Source: an uncultured Treponema sp. (GTDB lineage Bacteria; Spirochaetota; Spirochaetia; Treponematales; Treponemataceae). Taken from it: 11,295 nucleotides of DNA. The notes beneath the pieces are model-generated. The model worked only from the letters and a program-made list of their open reading frames with translations. It made no database searches and was not told the origin of the DNA. The DNA lies in the NCBI GenBank assembly GCA_947167745.1, contig CAMVJE010000044.1:1-11295 (forward strand), given 5' to 3'. Below, piece by piece: positions 1 to 5,830 of this stretch (its first letter is position 1; every line of letters begins with the position of its first letter). Made by a program: the position numbers and the translations under genes.

Positions 1-52
1 GAGCGCCACCCTGCGGAGGTGGAGGTCGCACGTTCGAATCGTGTCAGTCTCA
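1..52 (+). tRNA. tRNA, probably tRNA-Arg(GCG), 3' part only
   Basis: The window opens inside a tRNA, so the acceptor 5' strand and most of the D arm are missing. Visible parts in order are the 3' half of the D stem (1-4), the anticodon stem CCACC/GGTGG (6-10 with 18-22) around the 7-nt loop CTGCGGA, a 5-nt variable loop (23-27), the T arm with TTCGAAT loop (28-44), the acceptor 3' strand CAGTCTC (45-51) and discriminator A52. The anticodon at 13-15 is GCG, which reads CGC and CGU (Arg). C35 and A73, both usual in arginine tRNAs, agree with this. CCA is not encoded. The tRNA call is firm; the amino acid is inferred from the anticodon without seeing the D loop. Confidence 0.85.
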
Positions 53-55
53 ATG

Positions 56-82
56 ACTCGTTCGTTAAGGGCGAGTTTTTTT
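56..82 (+). terminator. Rho-independent terminator of the tRNA
   Basis: An 8-bp stem pairs 56-63 (ACTCGTTC) with 69-76 (GGGCGAGT), including two G-T pairs, around the loop GTTAA, and runs into seven T residues. It begins four bases after the discriminator base, so it ends the tRNA transcript. Confidence 0.8.
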
Positions 83-194
83 ATTTTAAAGCAGTTCTTT
101 GCTGAATTTTTCCTTTTTTTTATGTCATTTCGGCAAAAAAATCATTCAAAAATCCCTGTCAAAATTTCTTAAAATTCCACAAAAACGACATTTT

Positions 195-200
195 TATAAT
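195..200 (+). promoter_or_regulatory. Candidate -10 box for the EndoG-like gene
   Basis: A perfect TATAAT lies about 50 bases before the GTG start. No convincing -35 box sits 16-18 bases upstream, and the surrounding DNA is very AT-rich, so a chance match is possible. The rest of 83-252 contains A and T tracts and no other structure that I can see. Confidence 0.4.
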
Positions 201-252
201 AGAAAAATCCAATAATTATATATAGAATTCACCCGTTTATAAGAGGTAGAAA

Positions 253-1002
253 GTGAAAAGATTGATTTTATTATTTTTGGCGCTAACTCCATTATATGCG
301 CAAAAGGTTGGATTACCCGTCTCGACGGTAAAGAATTCTTATGTAATCGAAAATTCAGCTTATTCAGTAGGTTATGCTGAAAATTTTGGAATTCCGGTTT
401 GGGAAATGCATGAACTTACACCGATGATGCTTCATGGTGAAGCAAATGTACCTGTAGAGTGGAAGCCGGATTCTCGGGTGCGGGGATTCAGACTCTCAGC
501 AAAGGATATTGAGAACGAAAAAACGCCATGCGTACAGCTCTTTCCAAGCACTCATGCAAAAAACGATGTAAGGATTCAAGAATCTTCATATTATTCATCA
601 AATCTTGTTTTCATGAATAAACAGCTCTACGAAAGTCTCTGGAAGCGGGCGACAGCCTCCTTTGAAGAAAAGGCAAAAGAGGTCGGCAAAGTTTATTTAT
701 ATTCTGGCCCGATTTTTGATAGAGATTTTCTTAAAGCAAAGCATATTGTGAATAATAAAGTCGTTGTTCCAGTGGCTTACTACAGAGTCATTCTTTATTT
801 TGAGAACGAAAAGCCTGTTTACAAGTGCTATAGATTTGCTAACAAAATTCCAAGTGATTACGAAAGGAATTGTCCTCTTGAGAATTTTGAAATCAATATT
901 TATGAACTTGAAGCTGATACAGATGTTGATTTTTTTGACCGAGATATCGATGCAAATTTCCGTCAGGACAAGATGAAATTCCTTGAAAATCGCGTACGCT
1001 AG
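253..1002 (+). CDS. Exported EndoG-like (NUC1, DNA/RNA non-specific endonuclease fold) protein with degenerate active site
   Basis: The 249-residue protein starts at GTG with GAGG (243-246) six bases upstream. Residues 1-16 form a signal peptide (MKRLILLFLALTPLYA), so it should act outside the cytoplasm. The core resembles the beta-beta-alpha metal nuclease family: SSN at 115-117, W130 and SGPIFD at 151-156 match the conserved SN...W...TGPxF pattern. The catalytic part does not match well. The DRGH motif appears as PSTH (98-101), which keeps only His. If the SN and W landmarks are aligned, the metal-binding Asn falls on Tyr126 and the conserved Glu on Thr134. There is also a gap of about six residues between His101 and SSN. 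The fold is likely, but nuclease activity is doubtful. It is a single gene, followed by the SRP RNA promoter. Confidence 0.75.
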   Translation: MKRLILLFLALTPLYAQKVGLPVSTVKNSYVIENSAYSVGYAENFGIPVWEMHELTPMMLHGEANVPVEWKPDSRVRGFRLSAKDIENEKTPCVQLFPSTHAKNDVRIQESSYYSSNLVFMNKQLYESLWKRATASFEEKAKEVGKVYLYSGPIFDRDFLKAKHIVNNKVVVPVAYYRVILYFENEKPVYKCYRFANKIPSDYERNCPLENFEINIYELEADTDVDFFDRDIDANFRQDKMKFLENRVR

Positions 1003-1016
1003 CCAGTAATGATTAG

Positions 1017-1045
1017 TTGATTTCAATTCATTTTTGTGCTAGAGT
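1017..1045 (+). promoter_or_regulatory. Promoter of the SRP RNA gene
   Basis: A -35 box TTGATT (1017-1022) and a -10 box TAGAGT (1040-1045) are separated by 17 bp, with an extended -10 TG at 1037-1038. The predicted start, 7-10 bases past the -10, coincides with the first paired base of the SRP RNA at 1055. Confidence 0.75.
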
Positions 1046-1054
1046 GTTTTCATT

Positions 1055-1146
1055 GGTCAGGAGCCAGCAAATTCTTTCTTCAAAACCGTGTCAGGGCGGA
1101 AGCAGCAGCACTATGAAGATTAGGGTTGTGCATGGTTTCCCTGGCC
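1055..1146 (+). ncRNA. ffs: Signal recognition particle RNA (4.5S type)
   Basis: This RNA of about 92 nt binds Ffh and, with FtsY, targets nascent membrane and secreted proteins to the membrane. The signature is the helix 8 hairpin near 1088-1111: GTGTCAGG, then GC-GGAA-GC, then AGCAGCAC, with the GGAA tetraloop and the TCAGG/AGCAG internal loops that contact Ffh. The ends GGTCAGG (1055-1061) and CCTGGCC (1140-1146) pair and run into six T residues (1147-1152), so the closing helix also serves as terminator. The short form has no Alu domain. It lies between the EndoG-like gene and the convergent protease gene, whose stop codon is only 20 bases beyond. Confidence 0.92.
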
Positions 1147-1166
1147 TTTTTTGTTTTAAATTCTAC

Positions 1167-2432
1167 TTATTTTCTAAGCGCGTCAATTCGTTCAAGCAGA
1201 GGCGGATGATTATAATTGAAGATGCTGTAGATTTTCGGAACCTGGATTTCACTTAAATTTTCTTTATTCAGTTTAATCAGTGCTGTGCACAAATGTTCGC
1301 CTGTTCCGCAAATTTTCTTTGCAAATGCATCCGCCTGGAATTCATCGTGGCGACTGAAGAAATTCATTATTGGACTGAGCAGTTTGCTCCATTCACCGAA
1401 TACAAGACTTAACAAAAAGATTCCGATAAACATCATCTGATATGGGACATCTCCATCGAGAAAAAAGCCGAAACTTGTATATAAAGCTGGAATTTTTATG
1501 AAAAAGCTGATTATAAACAAAACTATGAATACGGCAGGAATCATAAAGAGCATTTTTTTGAGGATATGGTGATGTTTGTAGTGGCCGAGTTCATGACCAA
1601 GAACGGCTTCGATTTCTTCGGGAGTGAGCTGGTTGATGAGGGTGTCATAGAGAACGACTCGTTTTGATTTTCCGAAGCCGGTGAAGTAGGCATTGGAGTG
1701 ACCAGAACGGCGGGATGCATCCATTACGAAGAGACCGCTGGCCTTAAAGCCACATTTTTTGAGCAATTCTTCAAGGCGGGTTTTTAATTCACCGTCTTCG
1801 AGGGGCGTAAATTTATTAAAAATCGGTGCAATAAAAATGGGGTAGATGATTGAAATTCCTAGGGAGAAAGCAAAATATATACAGCCTAGCAAAATCCACC
1901 ACCAGTCAGAAGCGTATTTGAAAAGCCCGATCATTGCGAGCAAAAGGGGAGTCATTATAACAAAATTGATGATAAATCCTTTAATTCCGTCCGCAATCCA
2001 CATGGCAGGAGTCATATTGCTGAACCCAAAATGTTTTTCGATGCCAAATTCTGAATAAAGGGAAAAAGGAATTGAAAGAAGTGCACCTGGAATACCACCA
2101 AGGATTAAAAAGAGCATAGCTGCAAAAAAAGAATTATCTGTTACATTCCAGATTTTGTTTAGAAGAGCTGGGTAAAATCCGCATAAAACGAGATAAAGTG
2201 AGAGGAGAACTTCAAGAATAATGCTTGGAATCCAGAGATTATATTTTGCATCTTCGTATTTGCAAGTTTTGTCCAGTGTTTGTGCGTCTATTTGATCTGA
2301 AAGAATTTCGGGAATTTCGCGCCCATGTTTTTTACGGAAAGAAAAATCAATTCGTTCGAGAATCAAGTCTAAAAGGAAGGAAAATGCTGTACCAGCAAGA
2401 AAGATTTGAACAAAAATATTTGAGAAAACCAT
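1167..2432 (-). CDS. Ste24-type M48 zinc metalloprotease (CAAX prenyl protease 1 family), membrane protein
   Basis: This 421-residue integral membrane zinc peptidase has the usual length of bacterial Ste24/M48A proteins. The zinc site is HELGH at 280-284 with the third ligand Glu364 in DEFQADAFA. The segment SGHSNAYFTGFGKSKRVVLYD (243-263) and the ending YNHPPLLERIDAL are typical of Ste24. Hydrophobic helices lie near 5-25, 68-92, 103-125, 151-172, 177-205, 295-313 and 333-347. In bacteria, where proteins are not prenylated, such enzymes are thought to act in membrane protein quality control, but the substrate here is unknown. No Shine-Dalgarno precedes the ATG; the next Met is residue 106, past the first membrane helices, so this start is required. 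A promoter with a predicted start at the ATG suggests a leaderless mRNA. Confidence 0.9.
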   Translation of the reverse strand: MVFSNIFVQIFLAGTAFSFLLDLILERIDFSFRKKHGREIPEILSDQIDAQTLDKTCKYEDAKYNLWIPSIILEVLLSLYLVLCGFYPALLNKIWNVTDNSFFAAMLFLILGGIPGALLSIPFSLYSEFGIEKHFGFSNMTPAMWIADGIKGFIINFVIMTPLLLAMIGLFKYASDWWWILLGCIYFAFSLGISIIYPIFIAPIFNKFTPLEDGELKTRLEELLKKCGFKASGLFVMDASRRSGHSNAYFTGFGKSKRVVLYDTLINQLTPEEIEAVLGHELGHYKHHHILKKMLFMIPAVFIVLFIISFFIKIPALYTSFGFFLDGDVPYQMMFIGIFLLSLVFGEWSKLLSPIMNFFSRHDEFQADAFAKKICGTGEHLCTALIKLNKENLSEIQVPKIYSIFNYNHPPLLERIDALRK

Positions 2433-2438
2433 GGAAAG

Positions 2439-2467
2439 ACTATAGCATTTTTTGGGGCTTGGGGCAA
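2439..2467 (-). promoter_or_regulatory. Candidate promoter of the M48 protease gene (leaderless)
   Basis: Reading leftwards, TTGCCC (2467-2462) is followed after 17 bp by TATAGT (2444-2439), with TG two bases before it (extended -10). The predicted start, seven bases past the -10, is the A of the protease ATG. The -35 box lies inside the GC-rich repeat at 2454-2524. Confidence 0.5.
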
Positions 2468-2524
2468 AGCCCCAGGAGAAGGGGTAGTGAGCAACGAAGT
2501 GGGAACGAGGGGAAGGCTTTCCCC
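2454..2524. repeat. GC-rich palindromic intergenic element, probably dispersed
   Basis: A 71-bp GC-rich block sits in AT-rich intergenic DNA. It holds two hairpins: GGGGC-AAA-GCCCC (2461-2473), preceded by a second GGGGC (2454-2458), and GGGGAA-GGCT-TTCCCC (2509-2524). The purine-rich middle repeats GTGAGCAACGAAGTGGGAAC-like motifs. I recall similar blocks in intergenic regions of related bacteria. Copy number in this genome cannot be seen from the window. Confidence 0.55.
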
Positions 2525-2532
2525 TTTAAAAT

Positions 2533-2557
2533 AAAAAACCGGTCTGAAATAGACCGG
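2533..2557 (-). terminator. Rho-independent terminator of the 63-residue protein gene
   Basis: On the minus strand CCGGTCT (2557-2551) pairs with AGACCGG (2545-2539) around a 5-nt loop and is followed by six T residues and more AT. It lies 11 bases after the stop codon of the small gene and separates it from the protease gene. Confidence 0.85.
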
Positions 2558-2568
2558 CTTGAGGGAAT

Positions 2569-2760
2569 TTAACCAAAAATCAGTGCGAAAAGCTTACCGA
2601 TTGGGTCAAAGTCCAAAAGAAGAACATCGATTGCGAAGAAGACTGCAACTCCAACAACTGCGATAAAAAGAAGCAATGCAATTCCGATGAGCATTTGAAG
2701 TGCGATAGGAAGAGAGTCAAATCCCGATGTTTTTTTTGCTGGAAGTGTATCTGAAGCCAT
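2569..2760 (-). CDS. Small hypothetical membrane protein, 63 residues
   Basis: I do not recognise this protein. It has a short polar N-terminus with two lysines (KK, 9-10), then a hydrophobic stretch at about 19-49 ([20 protein letters not shown] and following), an acidic break LLDFDP and a hydrophobic C-terminus (KLFALIFG). One or two membrane helices with the N-terminus inside are likely. Translation is well supported: GAGG sits six bases before ATG, a promoter lies at 2796-2824 and a strong terminator follows the stop, so it is a complete one-gene unit. It is divergent from the UPF0210 gene. Nothing around it points to a function. Confidence 0.75.
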   Translation of the reverse strand: MASDTLPAKKTSGFDSLPIALQMLIGIALLLFIAVVGVAVFFAIDVLLLDFDPIGKLFALIFG

Positions 2761-2795
2761 AGTTTACCTCTGTAAAATTAATATCAACTACTACT

Positions 2796-2824
2796 ATATT
2801 AAAGGTAAAATTACTTGCCGTCAA
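2796..2824 (-). promoter_or_regulatory. Promoter of the 63-residue protein gene
   Basis: TTGACG (2824-2819) and TAATAT (2801-2796) are spaced by 17 bp, giving a leader of about 29 nt. An overlapping TATAGT two bases further on is a less well spaced alternative -10. Confidence 0.6.
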
Positions 2825-2854
2825 CTGAAAAAATCGTCTAAAAACGACCTTTAT

Positions 2855-2883
2855 TTGAACATTAAGTCATTTTATAGTAGGAT
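2855..2883 (+). promoter_or_regulatory. Candidate promoter of the UPF0210 gene
   Basis: TTGAAC (2855-2860) and TAGGAT (2878-2883) are spaced by 17 bp, each matching four of six consensus bases. TATAGT at 2873-2878 is a better -10 but has only a weak -35 (TTTATT, 2850-2855). Either would give a leader of about 16-22 nt. Confidence 0.35.
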
Positions 2884-2905
2884 ATTTAAAGATTTTGGAG
2901 GAATT

Positions 2906-4267
2906 ATGCTCTTTACGCCGGTTGAAATTCAGGAAACTGTAAATATGTTTTTGCGCCACAAACTTGATGTGCGCTGTATCACTATGGGAATTTCTCTTTT
3001 GGATTGTGCGGATTCTGATTCAAAAAAAGCCTGTCAGAAGATTTACGATAAAGTCATGAAAAAGGCTGGAAATCTCGTTAAAGTCGGTCAGGACATCGAA
3101 AAGGAACTGGGCGTTCCAATCATCAACAAGCGCGTTTCCGTCACTCCGATTGCTCTTGTGGCCGGTGCCAGTGAAGCAAAATCTTATGTAGAATACTGCA
3201 AGACCCTCGATAAATGTGCGAAAGAACTTGGAATCAACTTTATAGGTGGATTTTCGGCCCTGGTTCAGAAAGGAATCACCCCTGCTGACCGCATTTTGAT
3301 TGACTCTATTCCGGAGGCGCTGGCAACAACAGATTTTGTCTGCTCAAGCGTAAATGTAGGAAGCACAAAAAGCGGAATCAACATGGATGCCGTAAAACTC
3401 ATGGGCGAGACTATTAAAAAGACCAGCGAGGCCAGCAAGGACTGCGCGGTAAACGGCTGCTCAAAACTCGTCGTTTTCTGCAACGCACCAGAAGACAATC
3501 CTTTTATGGCAGGCGCTTTCCATGGCCCTGGTGAGGCTGACAGCGTAATCAATGTGGGCGTTTCTGGTCCTGGCGTAATTTTGGCCGCTGCCCGTGACTA
3601 TAAAGGAAAGCCAATCAATGAGCTTGCAGAAGGAATCAAAAAAATGGCCTTCAAAATCACCCGTTTGGGGCAGCTGGTCGGTGCTGAGGCCGCAAGCCGC
3701 CTTGGCGTTGATTTTGGTATCCTTGACCTTTCACTTGCTCCGACTCCCGCTGTGGGGGACTCTGTTGCCCGAATTCTTGAGGAAATTGGTCTTGAAGGGG
3801 CTGGTTGTCCTGGAACAACTGCGGCTCTGGCTATGCTCACCGACATGGTCAAAAAAGGCGGCGTAATGGCTTCAACAAGCGTTGGCGGACTTTCAGGCGC
3901 ATTTATTCCTGTTTCAGAAGACGAGGGCATGATTAACGCGGTCAAGCAAGGCTCAATCTGCCTTGAAAAGCTTGAGGCCATGACAACAGTATGCTCGGTC
4001 GGCCTTGATATGATTGCAATTCCCGGCGACACTCCTGCAACTACGATTTCGGGCATTATGGCCGACGAATTTGCAATCGGTATGGTGAACAATAAAACGA
4101 CGGCGGTGCGTTTGATTCCGGCTCCAGGCAAAAAAGCCGGTGACTGGATTGAGTTCGGAGGCCTCTTGGGCGGTTGTCCTGTCATGCCTGTAAGCAAGTT
4201 CAGCTGCGCGGATTTCATCAATCGTGGCGGACGCATTCCGGCACCAATACATTCGTTCAGAAACTAG
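2906..4267 (+). CDS. UPF0210 (DUF711, PFL-like) family protein
   Basis: With the ATG at 2906 the protein has 453 residues, the usual family length, and begins [15 protein letters not shown], as family members do. GGAGG (2897-2901) lies four bases upstream. An upstream TTG in frame at 2855 would add 17 residues, but has no ribosome site and lies in the promoter region. Conserved stretches are [10 protein letters not shown] (25-34), [10 protein letters not shown] (114-123), [18 protein letters not shown] (146-163) and [16 protein letters not shown] (197-212). The family is related in fold to pyruvate formate-lyase type barrels but has no established reaction, and I see no reason to assign formate-lyase activity. 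Its frequent partner, a small ACT-domain protein (UPF0237), is not next to it here. It is probably a cytoplasmic protein in a single-gene transcript. Confidence 0.9.
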   Translation: MLFTPVEIQETVNMFLRHKLDVRCITMGISLLDCADSDSKKACQKIYDKVMKKAGNLVKVGQDIEKELGVPIINKRVSVTPIALVAGASEAKSYVEYCKTLDKCAKELGINFIGGFSALVQKGITPADRILIDSIPEALATTDFVCSSVNVGSTKSGINMDAVKLMGETIKKTSEASKDCAVNGCSKLVVFCNAPEDNPFMAGAFHGPGEADSVINVGVSGPGVILAAARDYKGKPINELAEGIKKMAFKITRLGQLVGAEAASRLGVDFGILDLSLAPTPAVGDSVARILEEIGLEGAGCPGTTAALAMLTDMVKKGGVMASTSVGGLSGAFIPVSEDEGMINAVKQGSICLEKLEAMTTVCSVGLDMIAIPGDTPATTISGIMADEFAIGMVNNKTTAVRLIPAPGKKAGDWIEFGGLLGGCPVMPVSKFSCADFINRGGRIPAPIHSFRN

Positions 4268-4274
4268 AATTTCT

Positions 4275-4301
4275 CACAGAGGGCACAGAGTCCACAGAGA
4301 G
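4275..4301. repeat. Short tandem repeat, three CACAGAG units at 9-bp period
   Basis: CACAGAG occurs at 4275-4281, 4284-4290 and 4293-4299, separated by two variable bases. It starts eight bases after the UPF0210 stop codon. Similar CACAGAG strings occur in intergenic DNA of various bacteria, from memory, so this is probably a dispersed repeat and not a specific binding site. Confidence 0.6.
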
Positions 4302-4314
4302 ATTTTCGCAGAAT

Positions 4315-4366
4315 AAAACTTTATACCCCAATCTAGTTTTTTCATTGATATATTGATTTGGGGTAT
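4315..4366 (+). promoter_or_regulatory. Two overlapping, mutually exclusive stems in the MATE leader (possible terminator/antiterminator or pseudoknot)
   Basis: ATACCCCAA (4323-4331) is exactly complementary to TTGGGGTAT (4358-4366). AAAACT (4315-4320) is complementary to AGTTTT (4335-4340), which continues into a T tract (to 4342). The two pairings interlock, so they either compete or form an H-type pseudoknot. The second could act as a weak terminator for the UPF0210 transcript. Direct repeats ATTGAT (4344-4349, 4352-4357) lie in the large loop. Confidence 0.4.
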
Positions 4367-4373
4367 TAGCGAA

Positions 4374-4399
4374 CCGAAAATCCATCCGTGGATTTTCGG
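4374..4399 (+). promoter_or_regulatory. Perfect 11-bp hairpin in the MATE leader
   Basis: CCGAAAATCCA (4374-4384) pairs with TGGATTTTCGG (4389-4399) around the tetraloop TCCG. It is the second of four closely packed stems before the MATE gene. No T tract follows, so it is not a terminator on this strand. Confidence 0.6.
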
Positions 4400-4407
4400 A
4401 TTCGTAC

Positions 4408-4431
4408 GAGAATTTTCTAACGAAAATTCTC
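4408..4431 (+). promoter_or_regulatory. Perfect 10-bp hairpin in the MATE leader
   Basis: GAGAATTTTC (4408-4417) pairs with GAAAATTCTC (4422-4431) around TAAC. It lies eight bases after the previous hairpin; the linker contains the palindrome TCGTACGA (4402-4409). Confidence 0.6.
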
Positions 4432-4443
4432 TCTTTACTCTTA

Positions 4444-4460
4444 CCCTACATCCTGTAGGG
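4444..4460 (+). promoter_or_regulatory. Hairpin covering the MATE ribosome binding site
   Basis: CCCTACA (4444-4450) pairs with TGTAGGG (4454-4460) around TCC. The only Shine-Dalgarno-like bases before the MATE start, AGGG (4457-4460, five bases from the ATG), are the 3' arm of this stem. As drawn, folding would hide the ribosome binding site, so translation may depend on unfolding. Confidence 0.55.
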
Positions 4461-4465
4461 CTTTT

Positions 4466-5821
4466 ATGAACAAACATTTGTTGAACGGTTTTTACAAAAC
4501 GCTTTTCTCTATTGCGATTCCCATAATTCTGCAGAATCTGCTCCAGACCTTCGTGAACATGATGGACACGATTATGGTTGGCCGATTGGGTTCTGTGCCT
4601 ATTGCGGCAGTCGGACTTGGCAACCAGATTTTCTTCATGCTTAACATGGTGGTTTTCGGTGTATCTTCCGGGGCATCGATTTTTATAGCTCAGTTTTGGG
4701 GAGCGCAAAATATTTCCGGTATTAGAAAAACATTTGGATTTATGCTTCTAGTCTGCTTTTTCGTTTCCATTGCCTTTCTAGCTGGTGGCACTTTAATTCC
4801 AGAAAAGCTCCTGCGATTTTACACAGAAGATAAGGCGGTTCTAAAAGAGGGGGCTCGCTATCTCAGACTTGTTTCACTTTGCTATCCTATGCTGGCTGTC
4901 TCATTTTCATGTCAGATGGCTTTCCGAAGTACGGAGCATGTTCTTCTTCCTATGGTCACGACGGCTATTTCCTTTGTGATGAATGTGAGCCTTAATGCGA
5001 TTTTTATTTTCGGTTGTGCGCCTCTAGGAATTCCCCGCATGGGTGTTCTCGGTGCAGCTTTGGCTACTGTAATTTCTCGTGCTGTAGAAATGATTATTAC
5101 TGTGACTGTTGGAATAGCCAGAAAATTTGAAGCAATGGGAAAAATCCGGGAATTGCTTGGCTTCAATGGTGATTTAATCAAAAAACTTGCATTTGTTGGC
5201 CTTCCGGTTTTGATCTCGGAAACTCTCTGGGGATTTGGAATTACCACTCAGAATTCGATTTTTGCGCATGCAGGCACAGATTCTTTTGCCGCATTCAGCA
5301 TTATGAATACGGTGAGTCAGTTGACCTGGGTTTTCTTTATCGGCATGGGAAGTGCGTCTTCGGTCATTTTGGGAAAGAAAATTGGTGCAGGAGAAGAAGA
5401 TGGGGCGCGGGCTTATACTAACCGATTCTGCTGGTTTTTCCCGCTGATGGGTTTGATTATCGGTCTGCTGCTTTTTCCGATTTCCCGAGTCTTACCCCTG
5501 ATTTTTAATGTTGAGCCGCATATTATCGCTATTACTCAGTCAATGCTCTTTGTACTTATGGGAATGTATCCTTTCCGTGCCTTTAATATGCTGATTATCG
5601 TGGGTGTTTGCCGTTCTGGCGGAGACACGATTTTTGCTTCGATTATTGATAACGGCTGGATGTGGCTGATTGCGATTCCACTTGGGTGTATTGCGACTTT
5701 TGTCTGGCATATGCCTGCCTGGGTGATTCTATTTTGCCTTGAAAGCGAGCAGGTTCTTAAAACGATTTGTGGTCTCTGGCGCGTAAAAAGCGGTAAATGG
5801 CTTCATAATATTACGCATTAG
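4466..5821 (+). CDS. MATE family multidrug/cation efflux transporter
   Basis: This 451-residue membrane protein has typical MATE length and about twelve hydrophobic segments in two halves. Family features are the N-terminal IAIPIILQNLLQTFVNMMDT with the following VGRLGS and the AVGLGNQIF segment, YPMLAVSFSCQMAFRSTEH in the first half, and the matching YPFRAFNMLIIVGVCRSGGD in the second half. It ends with a conserved-looking SGKWLHNITH. MATE proteins expel drugs and other organic cations in exchange for Na+ or H+; neither substrate nor coupling ion can be read from the sequence. The leader contains four stem-loops, the last covering the ribosome site. The stop codon is nine bases from the stop of the convergent GGDEF gene with no terminator between. 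Confidence 0.92.
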   Translation: MNKHLLNGFYKTLFSIAIPIILQNLLQTFVNMMDTIMVGRLGSVPIAAVGLGNQIFFMLNMVVFGVSSGASIFIAQFWGAQNISGIRKTFGFMLLVCFFVSIAFLAGGTLIPEKLLRFYTEDKAVLKEGARYLRLVSLCYPMLAVSFSCQMAFRSTEHVLLPMVTTAISFVMNVSLNAIFIFGCAPLGIPRMGVLGAALATVISRAVEMIITVTVGIARKFEAMGKIRELLGFNGDLIKKLAFVGLPVLISETLWGFGITTQNSIFAHAGTDSFAAFSIMNTVSQLTWVFFIGMGSASSVILGKKIGAGEEDGARAYTNRFCWFFPLMGLIIGLLLFPISRVLPLIFNVEPHIIAITQSMLFVLMGMYPFRAFNMLIIVGVCRSGGDTIFASIIDNGWMWLIAIPLGCIATFVWHMPAWVILFCLESEQVLKTICGLWRVKSGKWLHNITH

Positions 5822-5830
5822 CCTAAAATT

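Noticed and set aside
1017..1256. Plus-strand frame of 79 codons
   Set aside because: It covers the SRP RNA and the antisense of the protease 3' end, and has no coding character.
2855..2905. Upstream TTG start extending the UPF0210 protein by 17 residues
   Set aside because: It has no ribosome site, overlaps the likely promoter, and the family N-terminus fits the ATG at 2906 with GGAGG before it.
3598..4236. Minus-strand frame of 212 codons
   Set aside because: It is a shadow of the UPF0210 gene, whose plus-strand product matches a known family over its full length.
4374..4431. Guanidine-II (mini-ykkC) riboswitch, which has two tandem hairpins and can precede efflux genes
   Set aside because: That class needs ACGR in both loops. 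The loops here are TCCG and TAAC.
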